Shown: positions 1 to 10,264 of the stretch, in pieces
Numbering within the stretch: position 1 is the first letter of the stretch
Layout: every line of letters begins with the position of its first letter
Assembly: GCF_004011695.2 (NCBI RefSeq)
Contig: NC_082414.1
Coordinates: forward strand, 372,001 to 436,000
Length of the DNA stretch: 64,000 bases
Reading direction: 5' to 3'
DNA from: Ascochyta rabiei
Taxonomy: Eukaryota > Ascomycota > Dothideomycetes > Pleosporales > Didymellaceae
Program-made: the position numbers and the translations under genes
The notes under the pieces: generated by a model
What the model saw: only the letters and a program-made list of their open reading frames with translations
The model's database searches: none
Told to the model about the DNA's origin: nothing

Positions 1-2463
1 AGCTCCAAGGATACCGCGGGGGTCGGTAGCGCCACCACGCAGATCGTGACCACTGTTGTCTTGGGCGATGAGCAAGACGTTCGTGCCATTGGTGTTCAGA
101 GTCGCATTGTTGAAGGAGAGAGTCTGGTTGCCCTGGCCAACGGTCGAGTTACCATACCAGGAGCCGATGAATTCGCCGTTGAGCCAAGCAGTCCAACCAA
201 AAGCAAGACCACCCTGGAGGGCAAGGTTCACGCCTGTAGCCGCGCCTTCAAAGTATCCACGGAAGAGGTGGAAGCTGTTGTGGAAACCATACTCATCGAC
301 GTACAGGACGGGGAGTGTGGCAGGCTTCGTTGGGTTGGGAGTGGTGACGTGGTTAGCTTCAACCCAAGCAGCGCCGGAATCATTGTAACTGGGCAGCTTT
401 TCAGGCAAGCCGTCGGCAACCTTCCAGTCATCCAGCTCGGGAAGCTTGATAGAACCGCTGAAGGCCTTGACACTAGCTTTCAGACTGCCGTGGGCGGTGC
501 GGTGTGTCTTCAGCTCCTGGCCGTTCCATGAGAGCTTCTTAAAGCTCTTAGAAGCGAAGACCTCGACATCAGTAGAGTTGAGGATGTCACCCTTGAGAGC
601 CAAGATACCATTCTCGCTAGCGACGTGACGGACAAGGTAGGGACCCTGGACGAGGATGGACTGATCGACGGGCGCAAAAGGATCCTTGGAAAGGTTGGGT
701 GCCCAGAACAAGTAACCAGTGGGCTTGTCGACAACAACAACCTTGACACCGTTGTTGAACTCGTAGACACTCTGGCCAGACACTGAAGGAACGTTGACCA
801 AGACACCAAAGCTGTCAGCCTTGACGGTGGCGTTGGCGGCCTTTCCGTTCTGAGCAATAGAGCCCTTCTTAGCGCCCTTGACATGGAACTCAGCAGGTTC
901 ACCAGCGCCAGTCCAGAGGACTACAACAGGTTTGCCATCAACCACCGAGTAGGTAAGGACCTCAGCAGTCGAGTAGGTAAGTGTGTTGTTGCCAATGGCG
1001 AAATCGGTAACGATGATCTTGGATTGATGACCGTTCAGGACAATGGAGCCAGTCTGAGGAACAGTCAGGTTACCGATGGAAGTGCTGACGCGGAGCTTGA
1101 ACTCCTCTCTGGTGCCAGAAGGTGAGTAGTCGTGAACGGTGACGTAGAACGCACCGTTGGTCTCCGGGTTACGAAGCTCGCTGGCCTTGACAGCGGAGTT
1201 AGTAGTGTAGCTGCTGGAGTTGCCGATGCGATCAGTGACTGTCAGATCCTCCGCAATACGAGTGAACATAGCCAGGTTCTTGGTCTCGTAGTACTTGCTG
1301 TCGATCTTGCGGTTCTCGCTGATAGGAGAACTGTAATCGTACGAAGTAGCCACTACAGGACACGCCAACGCGCCCCAATTCGTGCCACCAAACATCATGT
1401 AGAGCGACAAAGCAGTCGAGCGCTGCGATATCAGATTACGGTAGAATAAGTTCGCAAAGTCCGCACCAATGTCACCAGGGCAGCCGCCCTCAGGTCCGCC
1501 CCAGGGGTTGTAGCTACCACCTTGGAACTCAGGGAAGAAGCTGGGCTGTGTAGGCGAAACCTCGAGGAAGTGATCGTAATAGTTGATAGTTTGGTAAGCA
1601 ACATATTCGCCGTTAGTACCAGTGCACTCATCCAAGTTGCAAGACCAGCAAGACGGATAGCTGTCAAGACCAGCGACATCAACATTTCCCAGAGCACCAG
1701 GAGCGTAGTCCTTCGACCAACTCTTGGTGTTCAAGTTGGGGTCGTTGTGAATGAGAGGGACATCGATGTCGTTGGCACGAGCTGACTTCTCGAGAGCGTC
1801 CATGTAACGTCCAGATGGCAGATCCGGAATCTTTTTGGACCTGTCCTTCCATTGCTGGCCGTACTCGTTCTCAATCTGGTAAACAAGGTTGTTACCGCCC
1901 TTCGTTACACCGTGTTCAGCGGCACGCTTGGAGAATTCAGAGAAGTAGGGATCCAGAGCTGCAAGGTAGCGGGGATCGTCGTCACGAAGTTTGCCATAAG
2001 CACCCGTGGTAAGCCAGGTTGGGAAACCACCCGCATTCACCTCCGCATTGATATAAGGGCCTGGTCTCGTGATAACGTAGAGCCCAACGCGTTCCGCGAT
2101 CTCATAGAGCTTGGTGAAGTCGTGGGCGCCGGTCTCGAAGTCGATGGTTTGGTTGTTTGCGCTGTGATAACCCCAATTGCCATAGAAAGCAAATGCGGTA
2201 AAGCCAGCAGCCTTGATCTTCTCAAGGAGGTCCTCCCAAATCTCAGGCACAGGAATTCGCCAGTAGTGGATCTCTCCAGAGAAGACGAAGAGCCTCTTGC
2301 CGTTAACTTTGAAGCTGTAGTGGTCCCATTGGACAACGTCATTCAAGCCGTTGTCATGAAGTGGCCATTGCTCGATGGAGTTGTTCTGAGCGTTGATGGC
2401 GGGGATGGAGGTGGTCAGGGAAGCCAGAACAGACAGCCATGAGAGGCTGTTGATGGACCGCAT
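1..2463 (-). CDS. Secreted beta-galactosidase, GH35 (3' end outside window)
   Basis: Hydrolyses terminal beta-galactosides outside the cell. The reading frame is open without introns from an ATG at 2463 to the window edge, giving 821 codons; fungal LacA-type enzymes are about 1000 residues, so the C-terminal jelly-roll part is missing. The N terminus MRSINSLSWLSVLASLTTS is a hydrophobic signal peptide. The GH35 TIM barrel follows, with FSGEIHYWR near residue 60, the acid/base Glu in QIENEYG (Glu200) and the likely nucleophile Glu in FPEFQGG (Glu312). MFGGTNWG is also present. Later beta-rich domains carry many N-glycosylation sequons, and DPRGILG sits at the window edge. The ATG is preferred because it gives a clean signal peptide. 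The family call is secure; the natural substrate (pectic galactan, xyloglucan or lactose) is not visible. Confidence 0.95.
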   Translation of the reverse strand, partial: MRSINSLSWLSVLASLTTSIPAINAQNNSIEQWPLHDNGLNDVVQWDHYSFKVNGKRLFVFSGEIHYWRIPVPEIWEDLLEKIKAAGFTAFAFYGNWGYHSANNQTIDFETGAHDFTKLYEIAERVGLYVITRPGPYINAEVNAGGFPTWLTTGAYGKLRDDDPRYLAALDPYFSEFSKRAAEHGVTKGGNNLVYQIENEYGQQWKDRSKKIPDLPSGRYMDALEKSARANDIDVPLIHNDPNLNTKSWSKDYAPGALGNVDVAGLDSYPSCWSCNLDECTGTNGEYVAYQTINYYDHFLEVSPTQPSFFPEFQGGSYNPWGGPEGGCPGDIGADFANLFYRNLISQRSTALSLYMMFGGTNWGALACPVVATSYDYSSPISENRKIDSKYYETKNLAMFTRIAEDLTVTDRIGNSSSYTTNSAVKASELRNPETNGAFYVTVHDYSPSGTREEFKLRVSTSIGNLTVPQTGSIVLNGHQSKIIVTDFAIGNNTLTYSTAEVLTYSVVDGKPVVVLWTGAGEPAEFHVKGAKKGSIAQNGKAANATVKADSFGVLVNVPSVSGQSVYEFNNGVKVVVVDKPTGYLFWAPNLSKDPFAPVDQSILVQGPYLVRHVASENGILALKGDILNSTDVEVFASKSFKKLSWNGQELKTHRTAHGSLKASVKAFSGSIKLPELDDWKVADGLPEKLPSYNDSGAAWVEANHVTTPNPTKPATLPVLYVDEYGFHNSFHLFRGYFEGAATGVNLALQGGLAFGWTAWLNGEFIGSWYGNSTVGQGNQTLSFNNATLNTNGTNVLLIAQDNSGHDLRGGATDPRGILGA

Positions 2464-3238
2464 CTCTGCCGGTGGTTGAAGCGTTCAAAGTCGAAGCTTG
2501 GAGACGATACCGATGTTTGATCGGCCATGCTGTTGCCTTTGTACCTGGAGCAGGCACTGCGGTGACGGCATGCGCAAATTGCACATACCATGCACTGACC
2601 TGAGGTCGTAATGGCGAGCTTTTTGGTTCGCGGGGCTCTCGGCGTCATGGGGCATTCACGTTGGTGGAATTGTGTCTCTCCATGGGCGAATGTCAACCGA
2701 CAGTCCGGTGCGAAAGTTAGTGGCAAGACAGGGGGGAAGGTCTTCCAATCAGGGCTAGACATGCGGGGATTGGCCAGGTACATTACCGTTCGGAGGGATG
2801 AAAACAGGCGGCGGGAGAACGGCCTGGGGATAAGATGGGGACGGCCGGGGTGTTAATGAGGATGTGAAGTGCACGGGTGATGTGGTCGTCGAATGACAGT
2901 GACGAGAAAGGAGCGCTAGTCCGAGGAAGCAGTGTGCCGATGTGGGGATCGGAGCAGTCTTCCTCACATGATCACCATTTGCATCCGCCATGACAAAACA
3001 TCTGGGGAGCCGCGCGCACCTACGAAAGAAATATGTCTGGACATGTGGACTTCACGGTTTTTAGTCGGGTACGGTCGGAGCTTTCACATCGCAAGAACCA
3101 GCCCGCTCGGAGATTCCGACTTTTTTATTTTTTTTTAAAGCTTTATTGGGCTACATGCAGTCTGCACATTAGCATGCTTTCCTTCCTGTGATTTTGAGGG
3201 CTATCAGCTAGTATCTTGCTTTGTTTGATATCCGAGAG
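2464..3238. other. Intergenic: galactosidase promoter and P450 3' flank
   Basis: No convincing gene. This stretch holds the upstream region of the GH35 gene and the downstream flank of the P450 gene. A T-rich run near 3120-3137 is the only notable composition feature. Confidence 0.6.
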
Positions 3239-4865
3239 CTAGATGTCTAGCGAAATCCAGCAACAGTGACCTTTCGGCGAGATCAAGAACATGTTTTCCA
3301 TCTCCATCATCTCGTCTCGCATACAATCACTCAGCTTTGCGCCACGACACTGCCTAAAGAACATGGCTGCTGCCAAACGAAGCTCGATATACGCAAGATG
3401 TATCCCCAGGCAGATGCGCGATCCACCTCCGAAGGGCATGTATGCGGCTTTCTGCTGCGCTGTCATGCTCGACTTGTTCATGAAGCGATAGCCATCGAAG
3501 CTGCGTGGATGTGTTAGCGAACGAATGCCCGAACACGAGAAAGAGATGAACCCACCGGAGCGGCTCTTGGAAGATTCTGGAATCCCGATGGAGTGTGTAA
3601 GCTTGCGTGCTAACTTCAGTGCCATGGGGAAGTTGATAGCCTGCGACGATCATGCCTTGACTTGGTACGATGCGAGGCAGGGCTCCTGGTGCAGCTCCAT
3701 ACAATCTCAGGGTTTCCTCAATCACGCTGTTGAGGAGCGGCGAGTTTTCCAGTTCCATCAGGTCCAGCTGATCACTCAGCCCTGCAATCTCCTCTTCCAA
3801 GCGAGCCTGGAGTTCGGGATCTTTTAGAACGGCCCAGACCAAGTATGTCAAAGTCACGGCGGTAGTATCGGAGCCAGCAACGATCAGATTGCCGGCTTCA
3901 TCTCGGACTGCTTTGTCGGTGAGTGCTGATTTCTCGTAATCGTCACTGGCAGCCAGCATCTGACCAAAGAGATTCATGTTGTTGCCCTGACTATTGCGCA
4001 TGTTGTGGATGGCCAAAGCACCATGTTCGTATGCTGCTTCGTCAGCATTGACAATCTTCTGTGCACCTTCCACAGGAAGGTAGCGAAGTATTGCATGTAC
4101 AAGAGGCAACTCCGCACGCAGTACGCCGCCCAGCAAGGCCGCCTGCAGCGCGTCAATGTATGCTGTTTGCTGTTGGCTTAGGTCAGGCACGCCTCATGTT
4201 CGGATGCGGTACTAGAAACCTACCTTGCCTTGCTCAAGCATACCAAAGCTCTCGCCAAAATTTAGATGTGTTATGATGTCTGTTGCCATCAAGGTCCACC
4301 ACTTAAGGACATCAGCCCCTTTGCCTGGTTGCATTGCAGCTTTTCGAATTTGATCGACGGCTAGCGTAGTCTTGTGTCTGATCTCAGCCTCCCAGTTGCC
4401 CTTCATGCTCGAGTTGCTGAAAGCACGGGCAAACAGCTTCCTCCGAGCAGCATGATCGTGAGGGTTCTGCATTGCAAAGATCCCTGGCTCGCGAGTTGGA
4501 GTAAGGTTTCTGTAGAAGTCTGACTTCAGGAACCCAGACCCGATCTTGTGGATCTGGGCCACTCCAGAAATGTCGGCGACGGCGACTTCCCCTGGTGCGA
4601 TACGTACGACATCACCATACTTTCGATGGAGGTCGTCCACATAGAAGATGCGGCGGCCAGTCATTGTGTGAAAGCGCAGAGCTAAGTTGGTGTACTTGGA
4701 GTGCCATGTGCCTGGTAGCTTCGAGATGGGCGATTGTTGGCCTGCTAGAAGAATCTGTAGAGTAAGTCAGCCCTGGTATGGCTGAAAATCGCTTCCAGTA
4801 CACACTTTGGTGAGGCAGCCGGCCACAGCGAAGACGATCGCTGCAACGAGATACAGTGACGGCAT
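3239..4865 (-). CDS. Cytochrome P450 monooxygenase (four exons)
   Basis: Heme-thiolate monooxygenase anchored in the ER membrane. The model has exons 4865-4806, 4754-4224, 4169-3556 and 3500-3239, giving 488 residues, the usual length for fungal P450s. The first exon encodes a hydrophobic anchor (MPSLYLVAAIVFAVAGCLTK). Later come the I-helix AGSDTTAVT, the K-helix ExxR as EETLR, and the heme loop FGGGSRICLG with the Cys ligand. The start of the mature domain (YGDVVRIAPGEV) and the REPGIFAMQNPHDHAARRK segment resemble fungal CYP65-like benzoate hydroxylase and isotrichodermin hydroxylase groups, but the CYP family cannot be fixed by eye. Neighbouring genes do not form an obvious secondary-metabolite cluster, so the substrate is unknown. 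Confidence 0.92.
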
Positions 4866-5709
4866 ACTGATCGGCAGGTGGCTGGCAACACAAGAGAGAA
4901 GAAATCCAGCCAGCGAAAGGGAACGAGTTCGACGGATTGCTTTACGGCGTCTGTAACCTGGGGAACACACCTGGGGAACAGCTCTACATATACTACCGAA
5001 ACGCGGGATCGGCGTGTGGAGAAGCTAAGGCGGGCGGGGTTTTGGTCGCCGCTACGCTACTGCACCTGCAATGCCCGACACATCGAAGGTGTATTTGAAC
5101 TTTTGGCAGTATTGACTGTTTGTGTAAACGTTTCTGGGCTGCCTTTCCTCTTTTCCTCTTTTTCTAGCAGCTCCTTGGTACATCAGATACTACAAAGATC
5201 ACAGGCAGGAGCTACGTTCATCGGCAGGATGAAGGAAGCGCTGTAAAAACTCGAGATGACGGGGGGCACAAGCTCGAGGTATTTTGTGGAGGAGCAGAAA
5301 CACGTTCACGCGCGATCCTCCCCACATTCCACGAGCCAAAAGGCGCCATACCCCATCCAGCGAGTCAAGGGACCCGTGGACCCCGCACCCGCGTTCCTGC
5401 CATCCTTGGTCCGCCGTGATGGGCACCGCAGCTCCGCCTTCCACTTGCAAGACCATGCGCAGAGACCTGCCCACGAGCGACGCGCAGGGAAGGGAGTATG
5501 CAAGAGGAAAGGCTACTGTATCACTTCTGTCGTGACAGCTCTACCGTACCGTGGTCATGGCTTGGTGTCAACTCTACTGCAGAGCGATGGCTCCAGTGAG
5601 ACCACAATCAGTGTGCTTTACAGCTGTACACCACACTTCTGTGGGAAGTTGGGCTGGACGGCAATGTTCAACGCCGAGATGACCTTGAGCAAGGATCCGT
5701 GGCTTGAGA
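4866..5709. other. Intergenic region upstream of P450
   Basis: Short overlapping ORFs on both strands show no protein-like composition. It contains the P450 promoter. A short frame from 5664 (MFNAEMTLSKDPWLENA, then a stop) ends inside the following ORF's start and may be a remnant of an upstream exon. Confidence 0.4.
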
Positions 5710-6345
5710 ATGCCTAGGACGCGTACGCCAACCTGGGTGTACGACCGTTGTTGGACGCAGATATGGACCGACTATGTGCGCGAGGTGTTCAAAAGGGAAG
5801 CCCAGCGCACCAAAGCCGGTATTGAGAAGAACACTTTGATCGTCTTACCAACAGCCACTCTAGTGGATTATCAACGCGCATCTTCCGATTATGTAGGCGA
5901 TGTCATTCTTCTGAGCGCGTTTCGAGAAGCAAAAGATTGGGACTTCACAAGAGTCGCTACCTGGGACACCAGTCCTGAAGTTCGCGGAGCACTAGAGATG
6001 CTGGCTCAAGTGAGCGTCTTCAAGACCACCATGCGTGAGATTGCAAGAGAGAAGAGGATATCTGTGCGTTGGCGGAACTACGAGAAGGAGATGGGCTGTA
6101 CAGCTATGAGTAACGAGGCCTATGCCTGGAACTCGCGAGATTGGTTCAAGTCTGGGCTGTCGGCTGATCGACACACGGTACATTTGACGACTGTACTTGA
6201 CGGAAAGCCAAGAAAACATGTTGCTACGAGAGAGCATCGAGTGCTCGACACCCACATCGAATCGTACGTACGTGGGGTAAGACAAGGATGTTGGACATGT
6301 TTGGCAGCCAGGTCATGCTCTTTCCGTCGGGAAGCGACCGGATAG
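5710..6345 (+). CDS. Hypothetical protein, unrecognised
   Basis: I do not recognise this ORF. From the ATG at 5710 it encodes about 211 residues with balanced, globular-looking composition: several Trp residues, a charged KREAQRTKAGIEKN stretch and hydrophobic IVLPTATLVDYQ and YVGDVILLSAF segments. There is no signal peptide and no clear membrane segment. The last 20 residues look less protein-like, and a GGGGTAAG donor at 6277 followed by CAG at 6311 would change the end, but that intron would be only 35 bp, too short to accept. It could be a lineage-specific gene, a missed multi-exon gene or a decaying fragment. A terminal transcript or homologues would decide. Confidence 0.4.
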   Translation: MPRTRTPTWVYDRCWTQIWTDYVREVFKREAQRTKAGIEKNTLIVLPTATLVDYQRASSDYVGDVILLSAFREAKDWDFTRVATWDTSPEVRGALEMLAQVSVFKTTMREIAREKRISVRWRNYEKEMGCTAMSNEAYAWNSRDWFKSGLSADRHTVHLTTVLDGKPRKHVATREHRVLDTHIESYVRGVRQGCWTCLAARSCSFRREATG

Positions 6346-6520
6346 AAAGGGCCGATCGACCCGGTATCGACACCAAGCCACAACCCCAAGAACAACTTCG
6401 TAGAACATATACTGGACTCTGTTAGCAACCCTGGATCGAAGCTTGAGACAAAGTTACGCTTAATCTCCCCTCACTCTGTTACAACACAACAATCGCAACC
6501 ACCGAACCATCTCGCCCACC

Positions 6521-7542
6521 ATGACCCACCACGACCCCATCGCAGACGCCAAAGCGCAGGAAGCGACGCACAAGTATGCCTTCCGCGCAGCAACAATGGA
6601 CGACATACCAGCGCTACAAGCCATGATTGGAGAGTCTCTCCGGGCGCTGGGAAAAGGGTATTACACCGATGCGGAGCTCGACGGATCGATAGGGTATCTA
6701 TTCGGCCCCGACACCGTGTTGATACGAGATCAGTAGGTACCTCAGGATCTCATTTCGTGAAAGTCCCCATGGCCGGAAGACGTACAACATCCAAAACCCA
6801 GGATGAAGCGTAGGTTCAGCAAACCACAGTTGAACGCGCTGCCGAGAAAGATGGACATGGCCATGCAATTCCCACGGCATCCAAAGAAAAAGAAAAAAAA
6901 AAGAAAAATTAAACCACGCAGAGAACGACGTGGCGTAGCAAGAGAAAAACAAACTAGCTGCCCATGGACAAGGACCGCAAAAGCAGCAGCAGCAGCAGCA
7001 GCACAGCAGCAGCACAGCACAGCACAGCACAGCACAGCACAGCACAACACAGCACAGCACAGCACAACTACACCACACCAGCCCACCCAAAACCCACGCA
7101 CAGTATCTGACAGAGCCAAACCAGGACATACTACATCCTGCACCCGCTCCACAGCCCCAGCACAATCGCCGCCTGCGGCGGCTGGTCCTTTCGGCAAACG
7201 CTGTACGGCGGCAACAACGCGCCCTCGTCTTTGCGGATGCCGGCGAAGCGCGACCCAGCCGTAGACCGGGCCAGCATCCGAGCCATCTTCACGGCGCCCG
7301 TGTTCGCGCGGCAGGGGCTTGGGACCATGGTGATGCGGTACTGCGAAGGGCGGGCGGCGGAGGGGAACAGCGAGACGGCGGGGTTTGGCCGGTTGGAGAT
7401 GGGGGCCACGTTGAGTGGGGTCGCGCTGTACGAGAGGTGTGGGTATAGGAGGAGTGGGAGGGAGGATGTCGTGACGTGTCCGAACGGGGCGGGGATTAGG
7501 ATTTGTCACATGGTTAAGGATTTGGATGGGGTGGACTCCTGA
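6521..7542 (+). CDS. GNAT-family N-acetyltransferase
   Basis: Transfers an acetyl group from acetyl-CoA to an amine. Exons 6521-6732 and 7125-7542 join to 209 residues. The splice restores the strand pair RDQ-TYYILHPLHSP followed by AACGGWSFRQTLYGG, a typical GNAT beta-hairpin. The acetyl-CoA motif A is IRAIFTAPVFARQGLGTMV (R/Q-x-x-G-x-G/A form QGLGTM), followed by the late strand GVALYERCGYRRSG. The 392-bp intron is unusually long for this window and is filled by a CAG/CAGCA repeat. The substrate is unknown. The gene is convergent with the lysine 2,3-aminomutase gene 628 bp downstream, which makes a beta-lysine acetyltransferase role worth testing, but nothing in the protein proves it. Confidence 0.88.
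6982..7067. repeat. CAG / CAGCA simple repeat in GNAT intron
   Basis: An AGC trinucleotide run passes into an AGCAC pentanucleotide run. It lies inside the single intron of the GNAT gene and creates spurious Cys/Ala-rich ORFs on the minus strand. Confidence 0.95.
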
Positions 7543-8169
7543 GGGGCCGGCGGGCGAGGAGCATGTGTTGGGGGCCAATCGGTAGTGCGTTTGAGATGGT
7601 TCGGGGGCACGCATGCAACCCATCGAGTCTTGGAGGCTGCATGGCATGCTCGCAGAACCAGCCTCTCTCGGAAAGAGACGACACAGCGGCTTCGATGATG
7701 CGCTAGCGCACGTTTGAATGGTAGGAGGTGATATAGATCCATGTACGTTGTTGTTATTCTAGGGCAAGAGTCGCTTGCAATCGGCCAAGTGTAAATACCA
7801 AAAGATACAATACATCCAAGCCATGTCCATTTTGTGTGCCCCGCTGTACCAACTCTTTCTCCAAACAAAGTGGCTGATGGGAAGGAAGTGGGTATTCGAG
7901 AACGCTGCGACGCTGATGCCCCTACCAGAAAAATACAAAAAACCTCACATTCGTAGGAAACAGTGACAAAAGATTGCACTCCTCAATCTTTTCCTAGCCC
8001 GGTTGGGCGTCCAAAACTTTGTTCCACTTGGTGAAGCCACGAGGCTGAAGAAAGACGACTGCAAATCCGAGGAAAGACGTAAGTAGCTGCGAGCTAGCAA
8101 GGGGGTAAATACAAAGCATGCAGTCGTGCGGCGATGGTTGCCGCATACAGCGTAGGCTTGCAGGTTGTC
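7543..8169. other. Convergent intergenic spacer
   Basis: The 3' flanks of the GNAT (+) and aminomutase (-) genes meet here. ORFs present are short and compositionally random; no gene is supported. Confidence 0.6.
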
Positions 8170-10150
8170 TTACGCCGCGACTGCAGAAGGCTGCCAGTTG
8201 TTGGTACCGATGTGTGGCGCTAAATCCTCCGGCTTGACCGACATCAGGCGGGCGTTGGCGGCAATGGACGCCTGCGTGGGACTGGATTCGTAGATGTATG
8301 GCGGAGTTTGTCGAATTATTCCCGAAAGTGGAGTGCAAAGCGCGGGTCGTGGTACATTGGGGCTCGTGAACTCTTGCAGAGGCATCTCCTGCTCGAGAGC
8401 CTGTTCCTGCTCTTGGCGAAGCTCTTCCACAGCGAGCTCAGTTACCACTTTCGGGTCGTGATATTCATATTCGAGGGCACCTTTGTAACCAGGCAGACCC
8501 GGCGCTCTATACTTTGCAATTCCTGTTTCTGCGTCGTACGAATCATAGGTACTCACCAGACGCTTGCCGCCGCCGCCAGGAAGGTCGACGACAAACGCTG
8601 GCATCATGAACCCTGACAGTGTACCGCGTAGTTCTTTGTCAAGCTCAATGATTTTGCTCAGAGGCGTGCGAAGGTCTTCAACGCCGCGTACCATATCGCA
8701 CTGGTAGATGTAATACTGTACATGCAAGTCAGCCTCTGTCGTGAGTGATTTCATGACGAGGGTTCCCCTCCAGTTCCAAGATGCTAGACTTTGAAACGAA
8801 GGAGACAGGTACGTACTGGTTGAATGTTCATGCTTGCAAGCGTTTCGATGAGATTTGATAGGTCTTCTTTAGTGTCATTGACACCCTTGAGGAGCACTGA
8901 TTGGTTTCGCACAATCACACCGTGTTTGAACAGACGGTTGGCGGCCTCACGGGTAACCCATGTGATCTCGTTGACATGGTTTATATGCGTGTGTAGGCAA
9001 ACCTGCTTAGCCATGTCTCGGCCTTTGTTAGAGAGTTCGATCAATGTGTTGGTCCACTGATCCGTTTCATCTGCAATGCGGCATGGCGCTACAGCGAGGC
9101 CTTTCGATGCGAAACGAATGCGCTGGATGTGAGGTATGCTAAGCAGTCTGCAAACAATTAGATCCTGGGCGCTGCTGAGACACGGGATCAACAAACCGTT
9201 CGCCAATCTCCTTTAGATCTTCGGGCTGCAAGTAATAGGCGTCGCCGCCGGAAACGACGATATCATGGAGGCTCGGAGTGTTCTCAATGTGCTGAAAGAC
9301 AACCTCCCATCGCCTGCGACTGGGCTTCTGTGGTGATTTCGACACCGTTTCGGTATTCGCTCCAACGGCGTACGAGCGGGTACAGAATCGGCAGTACACT
9401 GGGCAAATGGAAGTCGCTACGATAGTTAGTACAATAGCGCAGATGCAGCAGAGATGATGACGCCAAGTCCGAAATAGGCAATTCAACAAAACAAGAAAAA
9501 CGCACCTAGGAATAGAGCTCTTCCAGGGTAACGATGGACCAAGCCAGGTACAGCTGTCAGCAGTCAGTGGGCGAGTCTCCGGCTGAAGCTTGACAACGTA
9601 CGCGAATCGCTTTGCTCATTCAACGAATCAAGTTTCAAGCCTTCATGATCCGGCACGATCCCACTTGCCAACGGAAGAAATTGCCGACGAATTGGATCAT
9701 CTAGGGGATTATCCCAGTCGATGACGGATAACAGGTGAGGAGTAAGTCTGATTGCCATTGGTGCTAATTTCAGTGCAGCTGTTGCGTCGTCGATGAACTG
9801 TTGTCTGGTTCTGATCTTCTTGAGTAGAGGATTTTTCGTCGGACCAAGATGTGCTGGTAACACATCGGACAGGAAACGATGTAACTTCCTTGTGTCTGGC
9901 ACAGTGTTGGCGAGCTGGATGGTCGAGTCAAACCTCTTCGCTCGCACGTAACACACAGTAATCGACTCACCTGCCATCGGTAGGACTTGAAGTCTTCTGC
10001 GGGCACGTCTTTCCATGGTTTGATTCTTTGCCAATAGGGCTCTTGTGCGGCAGACGTCGACTGCGATCTACATTTTGCGAATGTGTGATTGGCACCCAGA
10101 GGTTTCGACCTCAACACTAGGCGTTGAAGCCTGACCGTGTTCAGGAGCAT
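8170..10150 (-). CDS. L-lysine 2,3-aminomutase (KamA family), mitochondrial-type
   Basis: Radical-SAM, PLP-dependent enzyme converting L-lysine to beta-lysine. Six exons: 10150-9971, 9914-9602, 9553-9506, 9416-9197, 9147-8817, 8715-8170; 545 residues. The first 35-40 residues (MLLNTVRLQRLVLRSKPLG, then SQSTSAA) look like a mitochondrial presequence. The iron-sulfur motif is CPVYCRFC (C-x3-C-x2-C), just after the exon 3/4 junction. The frame continues with DIVVSGGDAYYL (SAM-binding GGD), the HTHINHVNEIT stretch, and PAFVVDLPGGGGK near the C terminus, which carries the PLP lysine region in KamA proteins. Bacterial enzymes are about 410-470 residues, so there are N- and C-terminal extensions. 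Every junction restores family-like sequence. Confidence 0.93.
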
Positions 10151-10214
10151 TGTCTTCCAGAAGCGTTGGATTGACTGGTGGGGCAGAAGAGGAAAGGAAG
10201 GATAGGGGAGAGGT

Positions 10215-10264
10215 ACAAGTTGGGATGGATGGAAGAGGGACAAGTTGGGATGGATGGAAGAGGG
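10215..10264. repeat. Perfect 25-bp tandem duplication
   Basis: Two identical 25-bp units (10215-10239 and 10240-10264; unit begins ACAAGTTGGGATGG) lie 65-115 bp upstream of the aminomutase start codon, in its probable 5' UTR or promoter. Confidence 0.95.

Noticed and set aside
6277..6311. Possible 35-bp intron giving a new C terminus to the 5710 ORF
   Set aside because: Shorter than the functional minimum for fungal introns, although the resulting frame is open.
6742..7647. 301-codon minus-strand ORF opposite the GNAT gene
   Set aside because: Its core is a Cys/Ala/Val-Leu run made by the CAG/CAGCA repeat in the GNAT intron, and the rest is antisense of the GNAT exon.
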